A stretch of 64,000 bases of DNA. It comes from Nocardia altamirensis NBRC 108246. Lineage in GTDB: Bacteria > Actinomycetota > Actinomycetes > Mycobacteriales > Mycobacteriaceae. The notes beneath the pieces are model-generated. The model was given only the letters and a program-made list of their open reading frames with translations. It made no database searches and was not told the origin of the DNA. Shown piece by piece: positions 38,859 to 47,808 of the stretch. The position numbers and the translations under genes were made by a program. Each line of letters begins with the position of its first letter. Position 1 is the first letter of the stretch. The stretch covers positions 62,001-126,000 of the forward strand of contig NZ_BDAY01000005.1 in the NCBI RefSeq assembly GCF_001612685.1. The letters are read 5' to 3'.

Positions 38859-39797
38859 CTAGCGCGGCACCGAGGACAGGTGGTCGAGCAGTCGCGCCGA
38901 GGTCTCCGCGGCGGCGCGTTCGGGGATCGTGTGCCCAGCCCCGGCGAGCACGTCCAGCCGGTATGGGCCGGTGACCCAGGCGGCGGTTGCCTGGATACCC
39001 GACATGGCCACCATGGGATCGTCGGTGGCGGCCAGGAACAGCGTCGGCACAGCCACCGGCCGCTCGTAGCCGTGGAAGTCGTTGGCGCGGTACCAATTCA
39101 GCGCCGCGGTAAGCGCCCCCGGTTCGGCAAGTCGTCTGTAGTACTCGGCGCTGCGCGCTGCCGGCACGCCGGCGAGTTCAGGTGGCCCGTCCGCGAGGAT
39201 CTTGTTCTCCGGGATCGGCGCAGGCTGCCGGAAGAAATCCATGTACTTCGACGCACCCTGCTGCGCGGGGTCGGTGCGCAGCGCGGCAGCGAACGCCGCG
39301 GGATGCGGCACGGAAACAGCCGTCAACGACCGCACCCGCTCCGGGTGCTCGGCGGCGGCAATCCAGGCGACCACGGCACCCCAGTCGTGCCCGACCAGAT
39401 CGAACCGCTTCCACCCCAACGCATCTGCGATCGCGAGCACGTCGGCGACGGGATAGTCGAGCTGATACTCCTCGACCCGGCCCGGCCGGACGCCCGCCGA
39501 GTAGCCGCGCTGATCCGGAGCGACCGCACGGTATCCGGCAGCCGCCAATGCCAGCAGCTGGTGCTCCCATTCGATGCCCAACTCCGGAAATCCGTGCAGC
39601 AGCAAGACTTCTCGACCATCCACCGGCCCGGCGGCCACCGCATCGAAAACACCGGCCGCCGTGGGGATCCGCACGGCGGTCACCTCGAATGCCGCTGGCC
39701 CGTCCGCCGCCGCGACACCGGCCGACGCCAGCACCACCCCGGCCAGCACGGCGAATCGACGCCTGCTCACCATCACTTTTCGCGCCGCAATAGACAT
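38859..39797 (-). CDS. Tat-exported alpha/beta hydrolase (epoxide hydrolase-like)
   Basis: 312 residues. The N-terminal MVSRRRFAVLAGVVLASAGVAAA is a twin-arginine-type signal after a short lead. The hydrolase has LLLHGFPELG (oxyanion), the Asp nucleophile elbow GHDWGAVVAW as in epoxide hydrolases, PDQRGYSAGVRPG, AATDDPMVAMSG and a final GAGHTIPE His. Substrate unknown. Start 39797 avoids a longer frame. Confidence 0.85.
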   Translation of the reverse strand: MSIAARKVMVSRRRFAVLAGVVLASAGVAAADGPAAFEVTAVRIPTAAGVFDAVAAGPVDGREVLLLHGFPELGIEWEHQLLALAAAGYRAVAPDQRGYSAGVRPGRVEEYQLDYPVADVLAIADALGWKRFDLVGHDWGAVVAWIAAAEHPERVRSLTAVSVPHPAAFAAALRTDPAQQGASKYMDFFRQPAPIPENKILADGPPELAGVPAARSAEYYRRLAEPGALTAALNWYRANDFHGYERPVAVPTLFLAATDDPMVAMSGIQATAAWVTGPYRLDVLAGAGHTIPERAAAETSARLLDHLSSVPR

Positions 39798-40277
39798 ACC
39801 GGCGACGATAGGCAGCACCGCCACCACGACGCGTCATACCGAGGACTGAGTCGGTAGTGCCACCGCAGGGTTAGCACGGGCGCGGCGACACGCTGGCAAC
39901 CCCACTTAATTTCACGGATTCCATTGCTCTAAATCCGGCGGGCTGCCAAGATGTTCTCCACACGGCGTACTCGACCAGCCCCGGAGAGCGTCGCCGCCAG
40001 AGCGCGAATCAGATTGTGTCATACACTTTTTCAGGAACACTCGTGATTTCTCAGCAACAGTTACCTGCCGCATCCACGTGTCTTCGTGGCCGACTATCGC
40101 GAGTCCTGTCTTCGCTCTGACGCTCGCCGCCCTCGGACGGCCGATACCGACGCAGGCTCCGTAACCCCTTCGCGGGTATCGAACTGCGGTCGTCGCTGCC
40201 GTCGTGCCGCATTCCGGTTGCGCTGCTGCCCTTTTCGACTAATCCCACGCCAAAGCAATAGCGATATCAGGTGCATC
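39798..40277. other. Divergent intergenic region before the DUF4388-like gene
   Basis: 480 bases, partly AT-richer than the genes (39900-40060). No gene or named site is supported; promoters for both divergent genes must be here. Confidence 0.4.
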
Positions 40278-41108
40278 GTGACTACGCCCGCCCGTCTCAC
40301 TGTCCGGCAACGGCTGCCCATGCTCGGACACAAACCCATCAGGCAGGTGGCCACGGAGCTGACCGGCCTCACCACACACACCCGCACCGGGATCCTGCAT
40401 GTGGCAGGCGATCCCGGCGGCGACTTCCAAGTGGCCTGCGGCCGAGTCGTCGCCGTCCTCTCCCCTGGCGCACCCGGAGTCGCCGACCTGCTCGCCAGGC
40501 CGGGATGCGCGAGCATGGGCGACGCCGAACTCCGCGCACTCGCGGCAATGGCGGCGATCGATGGAACCTTCGCGATCGCCGCAGGCTGGATCGACGGGTG
40601 CTATTGGAACGAGATACCGCACGACCCACCGGCCGAGTTCGCCACCGGCACCGGCGTCGAACCCGATTGGCTGCTCGTCCAAACCGAGCGGCGATTGCGC
40701 GCACTGGCCAACGGGCGAGTGTCGCCGCATCGAAACAGGTTGTCGCTCACCGGACTCGGCACGAGCGAGCTCGGCCGCCGCGCAACCGGTTTGCACCACG
40801 AGATCCTGCGCAAAGTGAACGGGCGGCGCACCTGCCGCGATATCGCGTTCCTGCTGGGCAGGAGCCTGTACCCCGTCACAGCGGCGGCCGCCCGGCTGCT
40901 GGCCGAAGACCTCCTGATGGTCCCGCCGCCCTACCTCGACGACCGAACATCGACCACGGTGTCGGCAGACGATCCGGCCGCGCTACCACGCCGCAGACGC
41001 GGTGCCAGCGGCATCAACGACGCGCTGCCGCCGCGTTCCCCGCAGGCGGTGCTCCGCAGTTCCGCCCCAAGGGAACGCCCCGCATCACCGGACCAGGACG
41101 CACCGTGA
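40278..41108 (+). CDS. DUF4388-like domain protein with C-terminal winged helix
   Basis: 276 residues. The N-terminal half resembles the DUF4388/PatA-type domain (THTRTGILHVAGDPGGDFQVACGRVVAVLSPGAPG). A winged-helix-like region follows (GLHHEILRKVNGRRTCRDIAFLLG) and a basic, low-complexity tail. GTG 40278 is chosen because the upstream frame is Cys/Arg-rich noise. It precedes a roadblock gene by 43 bases, so the two likely form a signalling pair. Confidence 0.65.
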   Translation: MTTPARLTVRQRLPMLGHKPIRQVATELTGLTTHTRTGILHVAGDPGGDFQVACGRVVAVLSPGAPGVADLLARPGCASMGDAELRALAAMAAIDGTFAIAAGWIDGCYWNEIPHDPPAEFATGTGVEPDWLLVQTERRLRALANGRVSPHRNRLSLTGLGTSELGRRATGLHHEILRKVNGRRTCRDIAFLLGRSLYPVTAAAARLLAEDLLMVPPPYLDDRTSTTVSADDPAALPRRRRGASGINDALPPRSPQAVLRSSAPRERPASPDQDAP

Positions 41109-41151
41109 CTGTCCCCCCAGACCGCCGCTGAGCGGAACCAGAAAGGACGCA

Positions 41152-41589
41152 ATGAATTCCATCACTGGCCAAGGCCAGGAAACGATGACCGAGCGCATCG
41201 AGCGGCTGGTGCGGTTACTACGCGAGGAAGTACCGGAGTGCCTTGCCTCCGGGGCAATCGACATGTCCACGGGCATGCTCTTGGCGGTCGAGACGATCGA
41301 CACCCATCCGCCGGAGGTCTTGGACCTACTCGCCGCCGCGACCCTAGACCTATTCCAGGGCCGCAATGTAGTGATGATCGAGGACATCTGGAAGGAACGC
41401 CGCGGTGTCGCGACCGAACGCCACTACTTCCAGGAGATCCTGGTCAACAGCGACAACCTGACGCACCTATTCATCCGCACCGAGAGCCGTGACGATGTGG
41501 TCATCGTGGTGGTCTGCCGCAAGTCGGTGAACGTCGGCATGCAGTTCGCCCAGGCGAGGCGTGTCGTAAAGGACATCGGTCAACTATGA
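41152..41589 (+). CDS. Roadblock/LC7-like domain protein
   Basis: 145 residues. ECLASGAIDMSTGMLLAVETI, then LFQGRNVVMIEDIWKERRG, FIRTESRDDVVIVVVCRK and MQFAQARRVVKDIG match the roadblock/LC7 (MglB-like) fold, which controls small GTPases or assembles complexes. ATG 41152 has AAAGGA. No GTPase gene follows in this window. Confidence 0.75.
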   Translation: MNSITGQGQETMTERIERLVRLLREEVPECLASGAIDMSTGMLLAVETIDTHPPEVLDLLAAATLDLFQGRNVVMIEDIWKERRGVATERHYFQEILVNSDNLTHLFIRTESRDDVVIVVVCRKSVNVGMQFAQARRVVKDIGQL

Positions 41590-41595
41590 CCGGGC

Positions 41596-41730
41596 GCTCC
41601 CCCGCCTCTCCGGGTCTTTAGTCGAGACTCAGGTGCCGCAGCACTGACATCGGTGGCCGGCAGTCAGTTCCGAGCCTGGTCAGTCCGTACTCGACGGGTT
41701 ACCCACGTACGTACGAAATCAGTGCTCAGT
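41596..41730. repeat. Second copy of the post-gene repeat
   Basis: Starts GCTCCCCCGCCTCTCC as at 34524 and shares the later segment with TCGACGGGTTACCC and AATCAGT (compare CCCGACGAGTTACCCC and GATCAGT at ~34603-34637). Both copies sit directly after a gene stop on the plus strand. Confidence 0.6.
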
Positions 41731-41733
41731 CCG

Positions 41734-41769
41734 CACCAGCGCGGGGCGTCGCAGCGCCCCGCGCTGGTG
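41734..41769. terminator. Perfect 15-bp hairpin, likely bidirectional terminator
   Basis: CACCAGCGCGGGGCG (41734-41748) and its exact complement (41755-41769) enclose a six-base loop. It separates the plus-strand roadblock gene from the minus-strand XRE gene. Confidence 0.7.
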
Positions 41770-41772
41770 CCG

Positions 41773-41794
41773 ATTCAACCGAGCTCGGTTGTGG
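41773..41794. repeat. 22-bp direct repeat, left copy (eutC-end sequence)
   Basis: Identical to 43154-43175, which includes the eutC stop. On the minus strand it reads as the end of a protein, PTTELG then TGA, matching the EutC end STTELG. Together with similar flanks it brackets the XRE cassette, as expected for an insertion or a duplication of the eutC 3' end. Confidence 0.75.
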
Positions 41795-41849
41795 GAGAAA
41801 CGGTTTCGGGTCAGCCCCCGTAGCCCCTGTCTTCAATCGGGAAGTGGTG

Positions 41850-42602
41850 TCAGCCGAGCGGCGGTACATGATCGAAGTCGGGTGGGTGATCGTATGCCTC
41901 GATCGTGGCCTTGCTGGTGGAAGCATCTTGTAGCACGAATTCCCAAGGCCCCGAGTTGATGTCGAAGTTCTTGCCGTAACCGATCCACTTGCCGACCAGG
42001 CGATGACCGGTTGGCTCGATCAACAGCTGGATGGCACCGCTGTACCGCGTGCCTCGGTAGTAGCCGTTCGGGTTTGTGTCCTCGGTCCATGTGCCGGTCG
42101 CTACTCCACCGTCAACATCCAGCTCCATCGCCACCGTCGACGGCGCGGAGCCGGGCAAGCTCCGCACTGTGAGGTGGTCACCGTGCTGAAGAATCACGAC
42201 GTAGTGCCCCGTGCTGAAGGTCTCCTGTCGCCCCGAGGAGTAGTACTCGTAATGCGATAACCAGATGCCTGAGTAGTTCCCAGGGTTGGGGCGTGGTCGT
42301 GACGCCGTGGCTGCGCTCCGGACCTGAGCCGACTGCGGCAACTGCACATCGTGGCCGCCTCGGCCGTCGTCGGCAACATGCGCCATAACGAACCCGAGAT
42401 GCTCGATCGGCATCCCCAGAACCCGCTGGAGAGCACTCGCATGCGACGGGTGCGGCGTACGGGTGATGCCGGACTCCCAGCGCTGCACCAGTCGTTTGTT
42501 TGCGCTGGTGCAGCCGATCTCTCGTAACGCGCGGGCTAGGTCGTCCTGACTCATCAATCGCCCCATTCGCGCGGCGCGTAGCGCTGTATTCGGTGCGGCC
42601 AT
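41850..42602 (-). CDS. XRE family regulator with C-terminal beta-rich domain
   Basis: 250 residues. The N-terminal helix-turn-helix (MGRLMSQDDLARALREIG, NKRLVQRWESGITRTP) is Cro/CI-like. The C-terminal 130 residues are strand-rich with IWLSHYEYYSSGRQET and HYVVILQHGDHLTVRSL, resembling a sensing beta-barrel, and no enzymatic motif is seen. ATG 42602 gives a normal start. It lies inside the segment flanked by direct repeats, so it was probably acquired. Confidence 0.78.
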   Translation of the reverse strand: MAAPNTALRAARMGRLMSQDDLARALREIGCTSANKRLVQRWESGITRTPHPSHASALQRVLGMPIEHLGFVMAHVADDGRGGHDVQLPQSAQVRSAATASRPRPNPGNYSGIWLSHYEYYSSGRQETFSTGHYVVILQHGDHLTVRSLPGSAPSTVAMELDVDGGVATGTWTEDTNPNGYYRGTRYSGAIQLLIEPTGHRLVGKWIGYGKNFDINSGPWEFVLQDASTSKATIEAYDHPPDFDHVPPLG

Positions 42603-42808
42603 AGCCGCCACGATAGTCCTCAACCCACGGAAATGACACCCAAATGTCACCCCGCTCGGCACCGATCGGACACCCGATGTGACGTCGCAGGGCCGCAGCG
42701 TGTCCGGACACGCTAGAAATGGCTCCGCCGTCGGGACGACCAACTCCCCGTTCGGCCCCGGCGGCGGGTGCTCACCAACCGAACATCGAACACGGCAGGG
42801 GTGACGCG

Positions 42809-43123
42809 ATGGGGTTCAACTGGTGGCGAGAAGCCGGGCCGGACGGCACATCCGCGCAAGAAATCGTCGACCGCGTCCAAGCCGAATGGAGAGCCGAGCG
42901 GCGACGCAACCGGGCCAAGGGTGACCACCCCGCCGACACGAGCATGTGGCCACAGGGCTGGCCGCACGAAGCCCCGGACTACGACCTCGGCGTTCTCGAA
43001 GCCCACAAGATCATGCAGCAGCATCGCGACTGCCGCGCCGACACGTGCCCCCGCAAGGCCACCGCACGACGAGCACTGATCGCCGCCGGGCGGATGAAGC
43101 CCGACACCTCACGGGAGTACTGA
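42809..43123 (+). CDS. Small hypothetical protein of the XRE cassette
   Basis: 104 residues, start MGFNWWREAG with AGGGGTGA upstream. It has two close cysteines in HRDCRADTCPRKATARR and a helical, charged middle. Proteins of this type accompany XRE regulators in Nocardia-like genomes; function unknown. Divergent from the XRE gene and just before the right direct repeat. Confidence 0.65.
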   Translation: MGFNWWREAGPDGTSAQEIVDRVQAEWRAERRRNRAKGDHPADTSMWPQGWPHEAPDYDLGVLEAHKIMQQHRDCRADTCPRKATARRALIAAGRMKPDTSREY

Positions 43124-43153
43124 GCGGCCGCCGCAGCGCCCGGCGCGGGGCTA

Positions 43154-43175
43154 ATTCAACCGAGCTCGGTTGTGG
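43154..43175. repeat. 22-bp direct repeat, right copy at the eutC end
   Basis: Same 22 bases as 41773-41794. It includes the eutC stop (43156-43158) and the palindrome CAACCGAGCTCGGTTG. A weaker similarity extends on both sides of both copies, about 75 bases in all. Confidence 0.75.
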
Positions 43176-44052
43176 AAGAGAGGGTTTCGCCGGGGTCGAG
43201 GGCGTCGGCGCGGGAGGTGTCTTTGAGGTCGACGCCGGAGCGGCCGAGGCGGCGGGCGCCGGATATCAAGCCTGACACCACTTTTGCGGCTTGGGTGTAG
43301 CCGAGGCCTTCTGGTGGGTGGATGTTGGAGACGCAGTTGCGGTCGGCGTCGGTGCGGCCGGGGTAGGGCAGGTGGGTGAGGTAGAGGCCGAGGCTGTCGG
43401 CGACCGAGAGGCCTGGTCGTTCGCCGATCAGCACCACGACCGTCTGCACGCCCATCGCCTCGGCGATGTGGTCGGCGAGGGCCACCCGGGATTGGGTGGC
43501 GATGACGGGCGCGGCGATCGTGTAGTGCGCGGACAGTTCATCGATCAGCGCCGCGAGCATCGCGGGACCGTGGTCGGTGAGCGCACGCGGCGAAAGTCCG
43601 TCCGCCAGCACGAATCCGATGTCGCCGCCGCTGTGCGGCACTGCGGTCAGCGCACCCGCTGCCGGCAGTCTGCCCAGATCAGGTCGGCGCAGATACTCGG
43701 CTCGCCCCTGTGCTCGGCTCGGCACGGTGGTCGCGGCGCCGATGCCGAGCACGTCGAGCCGGGCGGTCAGGTCCTCGACATCCAGCGGGAGGTGCACTGC
43801 GTCGCGCGCCGCCGAGTGCGCCGCGCGAAACTCCAGGACCTGCGCTGTCGGCAAGGCGTCACCGGTGCGGCCGAGCCCGATCCTGGCCTGGGTGCTCCGG
43901 CGCAACTCCTGCCAGAACAACTGCTCCGCACCACTTTTCGACGAGTGCCGACCGGCCCGCGGCTCGGCGCGACGAGCGCCGATCTCAGCAGTGTCCTGCT
44001 CCCCCACCGGCGCAACAACTTCCAGCTTGGGGCGTCCGTAGGCGTTGCTCAT
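43156..44052 (-). CDS. eutC: Ethanolamine ammonia-lyase small subunit EutC
   Basis: 298 residues. Conserved segments include ARIGLGRTGDALPT near residue 55, FVLADGLSPRALTDHG, VVVLIGERPGLSVADSLGLY and RNCVSNIHPPEGLGY. EutB and EutC form the adenosylcobalamin-dependent enzyme that splits ethanolamine to acetaldehyde and ammonia. The gene overlaps eutB by ATGA. Its last codons are duplicated 1.4 kb downstream. Confidence 0.96.
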   Translation of the reverse strand: MSNAYGRPKLEVVAPVGEQDTAEIGARRAEPRAGRHSSKSGAEQLFWQELRRSTQARIGLGRTGDALPTAQVLEFRAAHSAARDAVHLPLDVEDLTARLDVLGIGAATTVPSRAQGRAEYLRRPDLGRLPAAGALTAVPHSGGDIGFVLADGLSPRALTDHGPAMLAALIDELSAHYTIAAPVIATQSRVALADHIAEAMGVQTVVVLIGERPGLSVADSLGLYLTHLPYPGRTDADRNCVSNIHPPEGLGYTQAAKVVSGLISGARRLGRSGVDLKDTSRADALDPGETLSSTTELG

Positions 44053-45461
44053 CGCGCACCACCCAGCGCACGCAGCGGCGACGACAACGGCTCGACCGGG
44101 AGCACCCGGCCCGCACCGTCGATCATGCCGAGCCCGGCCAGCCACGACTCGAATTCCGGTGCGGGGCGCAGGTTCAGGACACGACGGGCGTAGAGCGCGT
44201 CGTGGAAGCTGAGGCTCTGGTAGCCGAGCATGACGTCGTCGGCGCCGGGGACGGCGATCACGAAGGCGCAGCCTGCGGCACCGAGCAACGTCAGCAGGGT
44301 GTCCATATCGTCTTGGTCGGCCTCGGCGTGGTTGGTGTAGCAGACGTCGACGCCCATCGGCAGGCCCAAAAGCTTGCCGCAGAAATGGTCTTCGAGCCCG
44401 GCACGGATGATCTGCTTGCCGTCGTAGAGGTATTCGGGTCCGATGAACCCGACAACGGTGTTGACCAACAGCGGATCCAGATCCCTGGCCACCGCGTACG
44501 CCCGCGTCTCGAGGGTCTGCTGGTCGACCGGTTTGCCGCCGGTACCGAGGTGCGCACCTGCCGACAGCGCCGACCCCTGCCCGGTCTCCAGATACATCAC
44601 GTTGTCGCCGACCGTGCCACGCCGCAGCGACCTGCCTGCCTCGTTGCCTTCGCGCAGCAGCGAAATGTTCACGCCGAAACCGGCATTCGCGCCTTCGGTG
44701 CCCGCGATCGACTGGAAGACGAGGTCGACCGGAGCACCCGCCTCGATCAGCCCGATGGTCGTGGTGACATGCGAGAGCACACACGACTGGGTGGGGATGT
44801 CGAACCGCAACCGCACCTCGTCGAGCAGGGTGAGCAGCTCGGCCGTCGCCTGCGGCGAATCCGTCGCCGGGTTGATGCCGATCACCGCGTCGCCGCAGCC
44901 GAGCAGCAGCCCGTCCAATGTGGCGGCGGCGATGCCACGCGGATCGTCGGTGGGATGGTTCGGTTGCAGCCGCGTGGCCAGAGTGCCTGGCAGGCCGACG
45001 GTGGTGCGGAAGGCCGCGGTCACGGTGGCGGCGCGCGCGACGGCGATCAGATCCTGATTCCGCATGATCTTGCTGACCGCCGCCACCATCTCCGGCGTGA
45101 GCCCGGGCGACACCGCACGCAGCACCGCGGCGGCGTCCGGCTCCGCCGCGACGGCGAGCAACCAGTCCCGCAGCCCGCCCACGGTGAGATGCGAAATCTG
45201 TTGGAACGCGCCACGATCGTGCGTGTCGATGATGAGCCTGGTGACCTCGTCGGTCTCGTACGGCACCACCGGCTCGTCGAGGAACACCGTCAGCGGCACG
45301 TCGGCGAGTGCCCACTGAGCGGCGGCCCGCTCGGCATCGGAGCTTGCCGCACATCCGGCAAGCTCGTCCCCGCTGCGCAACGGCGTCGCCTTCGCCAGCA
45401 AATCCACCAGCCCGTCGAACACATAGGTGGTGCCACGCAATTGCTGGACGTAAGAGCTCAT
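44049..45461 (-). CDS. eutB: Ethanolamine ammonia-lyase large subunit EutB
   Basis: 470 residues, the TIM-barrel catalytic subunit. Visible family segments are DEVTRLIIDTHDRGAF, KIMRNQDLIAVA, QPNHPTDDPRG, GDAVIGINPATDS, and FIGPEYLYDGKQIIRAGLEDHFCGKLLGLPMGVDVCYTNHAEAD, broken up in the active site. Starts at 45461, overlapping the permease stop; a longer frame upstream belongs to the permease. No microcompartment genes are seen. Confidence 0.96.
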   Translation of the reverse strand: MSSYVQQLRGTTYVFDGLVDLLAKATPLRSGDELAGCAASSDAERAAAQWALADVPLTVFLDEPVVPYETDEVTRLIIDTHDRGAFQQISHLTVGGLRDWLLAVAAEPDAAAVLRAVSPGLTPEMVAAVSKIMRNQDLIAVARAATVTAAFRTTVGLPGTLATRLQPNHPTDDPRGIAAATLDGLLLGCGDAVIGINPATDSPQATAELLTLLDEVRLRFDIPTQSCVLSHVTTTIGLIEAGAPVDLVFQSIAGTEGANAGFGVNISLLREGNEAGRSLRRGTVGDNVMYLETGQGSALSAGAHLGTGGKPVDQQTLETRAYAVARDLDPLLVNTVVGFIGPEYLYDGKQIIRAGLEDHFCGKLLGLPMGVDVCYTNHAEADQDDMDTLLTLLGAAGCAFVIAVPGADDVMLGYQSLSFHDALYARRVLNLRPAPEFESWLAGLGMIDGAGRVLPVEPLSSPLRALGGAR

Positions 45462-46879
45462 TCGAGATCTCCCGCCGCACGAGCCAGCACCGCGAACTCC
45501 TCGTCGGGCGAGTTCGCCACGAGCCGATGCCTGCTGTACAGGCCGAAATACGCCATAAAGGCACAGAACGCGGCCAGCGCCCATCCTGCGGCCACCGGGT
45601 CGACCAGGAAGGTGGCGATCACTGCGGCACACGCGATCACCAGGGCGAACGCGGTGGTGACCACACCGCCCGGCGTCCGGTACGGCCGCGGCATGTGCGG
45701 TTCGCGCACCCGCAACACGATGTGACTGACCATCATCAGCACATAGCTGAGCGCCGCACCGAACACGGCCATGTTCAGCAGCATCGCCCCCTTGCCGGTC
45801 AGCGACAGCGCGAAGCCGACGACACCGGGCACGATCAGCGCGAGCACGGGCGCTTTGCGGGCGTTGGTCACCGACAGCCTGGTCGGCAGGTAACCGGCCC
45901 GCGACAGCGCGAACGTCTGCCGCGAGTACGCGTAGACGATGGAGAAGAAGCTCGCCACCAGCCCGGCAAGGCCGATGTAGTTGACCATCTTGGCGGCCGA
46001 TCCGTCGCCGAGCGCCTCGACCAGCGGGTTGCCCGAGACCGAGATCGCTTGCGCGCCAAGGGCTCCGGTCGCCAAGAACAGCACGGCCGCACCGGTGACG
46101 AGCAGCACGAGCATGCTGATGATGATGCCCTTCGGCACATTCTTCTCCGGCTCCCTCGCCTCCTCGGCGGCCAACGGCACCCCTTCGACGGCGAGGAAGA
46201 ACCAGATCGCGAACGGGATGGCGGCCCAGATGCCGAAGTAGCCGAACGGCAGCAACGCCGAGCTGCCCACGGCGTCCGGGTCGGCCGGAATGTCGGTCAG
46301 GTTCCCGGTTTCGAACAGCCCCCACGCCGAGACGGCGAACACCACGAGACCGGCCAACGCGATCGCGGTGATCACGAACATCGCCTTGAGCGCCTCGCCC
46401 GCGCCGGTCAGATGCACACCGATGAACAGGGCGTAGACGGCCAGGTACACCCACCAGCCGTCGGTGATGCCGAACAGATTCAGCGACTCGACATACGCCC
46501 CGATGAAAGTGGCGATAGCCGCGGGCGCGATCGCGTACTCGAGGAGAACCGCTGTGCCGGTAGCGAATCCACCCCACGGGCCGAGCGCCCTGCGCGCGAA
46601 CGTGTACCCACCGCCCGCCGCGGGCAGCGCCGAGGACAGCTCCGCCATGCCGAGGACCATCGCCAGATACATCGCCGCGATCACCACGAACGCGATCAGC
46701 AGCCCGCCGAACCCGCCCTCGGCAATGCCGAAATTCCAGCCGGAGTAGTCACCGGAGATCACATAGCTGATGCCGAGCCCGGCCAGCAACACCCATCCGG
46801 CCGTACCCGAGCGCAACGTTCGCTTGGCCAGATAGTCCGCGCCGGCAGTGCCGGTCACCTTCACGTCCTCGATCGTCAT
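45458..46879 (-). CDS. eat: Ethanolamine permease (APC family)
   Basis: 473 residues, about twelve membrane segments. The family core shows GDYSGWNFGIAEGGFGGLL, ELSSALPAAGGGYTFARRALG and VEGVPLAAEEAREPEKNVPKG. It precedes eutB and overlaps it by ATGA, so it imports the substrate of EutBC. The promoter is just upstream of 46879. Confidence 0.92.
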   Translation of the reverse strand: MTIEDVKVTGTAGADYLAKRTLRSGTAGWVLLAGLGISYVISGDYSGWNFGIAEGGFGGLLIAFVVIAAMYLAMVLGMAELSSALPAAGGGYTFARRALGPWGGFATGTAVLLEYAIAPAAIATFIGAYVESLNLFGITDGWWVYLAVYALFIGVHLTGAGEALKAMFVITAIALAGLVVFAVSAWGLFETGNLTDIPADPDAVGSSALLPFGYFGIWAAIPFAIWFFLAVEGVPLAAEEAREPEKNVPKGIIISMLVLLVTGAAVLFLATGALGAQAISVSGNPLVEALGDGSAAKMVNYIGLAGLVASFFSIVYAYSRQTFALSRAGYLPTRLSVTNARKAPVLALIVPGVVGFALSLTGKGAMLLNMAVFGAALSYVLMMVSHIVLRVREPHMPRPYRTPGGVVTTAFALVIACAAVIATFLVDPVAAGWALAAFCAFMAYFGLYSRHRLVANSPDEEFAVLARAAGDLE

Positions 46880-47022
46880 AGACGCAACGCACTCCTCACC
46901 CGTTTGGTTGGTCGACCAAGTTTCGAGCGCGAATGTTGCTCATGTGTGAAACGACGTTACGGGCGATGTCGGCGCCGGTGAGACATCGCACACGCGGGCG
47001 GGTCACGCAGCGACCTCACAGG

Positions 47023-47808
47023 ATGACACGGCACACTTGGCAGGTGGTTGCCTCTCCGGTCGGGTTTCGGTCGCCCTGGACTCAGACCATCGATCTGCGG
47101 ACCGAAGTGCGCGTCGCCTGGCGCTGGCTACGCCGCCCCGGGCTGGCCCGACGCGCCCTGCCCGCGATCCGGGCCCATCTCGGCGCGGCCCCGGCCAGCA
47201 CCGCCTACGCCTTCACGCTGTTCGTCACCTGGTGGACGCTGCGCGGCGTCGGCGACTCGGTGGAGAAGAAGCTGATCTTCTCCGCCTCCACCAACCTGTT
47301 CAACATGCGGCACAACCCGGTGCAGGTGCTGGTGGCGTCCGCGTTCTGGACCGACGGCGGCTTCCCGTGGTCGATCATCATCAGCTTCTTGATCGTGATG
47401 GCGTACGCGGAACGCTGGCTCGGCACCACGCGCTGGATCTTCCTGTTCGCCACCGGGCACATCGGCGCGACGCTGCTCACCGTCACCGGCATCTCGCATG
47501 CCATCGATCGCGGCGTCATCCCGGTGAAGCTGACCTACGCCGCGGATGTCGGTACCAGCTACGGCTTTTCGGCGGTGCTCGCCGCCATGGCGTTCCGATT
47601 CCGGGGCACGGTCCGACTGGTGTGGGCGGCGACGCTGACCCTGCTGCTGCTCGCGGCACTGTGGATCGGGCCGACCTTCACCGACTACGGCCACCTGTGC
47701 GCCGCCGGGATCGGGTTCCTGGTCGGCGCGCTCGCCAGCGCGGGCGGACACTTCCTCGAGCGCAAGGCCGCGGCGAAACACGAACGGGTGGAAGCGCTTA
47801 CGGAGTGA
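47023..47808 (+). CDS. Rhomboid-like membrane protein
   Basis: 261 residues with six to seven hydrophobic segments (AYAFTLFVTWWTLRG, SIIISFLIVMAYAERWLG, WIFLFATGHIGATLL, LVWAATLTLLLLAALWIG). The serine motif region reads VGTSYGFSAVL and the histidine region YGHLCAAGIGFLVG, both at rhomboid positions, but GxSG is not exact, so proteolytic activity is open. Start uncertain: ATG 47023 is chosen; ATG 46966 and 46933 are also in frame. Confidence 0.65.
   Translation: MTRHTWQVVASPVGFRSPWTQTIDLRTEVRVAWRWLRRPGLARRALPAIRAHLGAAPASTAYAFTLFVTWWTLRGVGDSVEKKLIFSASTNLFNMRHNPVQVLVASAFWTDGGFPWSIIISFLIVMAYAERWLGTTRWIFLFATGHIGATLLTVTGISHAIDRGVIPVKLTYAADVGTSYGFSAVLAAMAFRFRGTVRLVWAATLTLLLLAALWIGPTFTDYGHLCAAGIGFLVGALASAGGHFLERKAAAKHERVEALTE

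Noticed and set aside
43710..45725. 671-residue plus-strand frame in the eut genes
   Set aside because: Antisense shadow of eutB and the permease gene.
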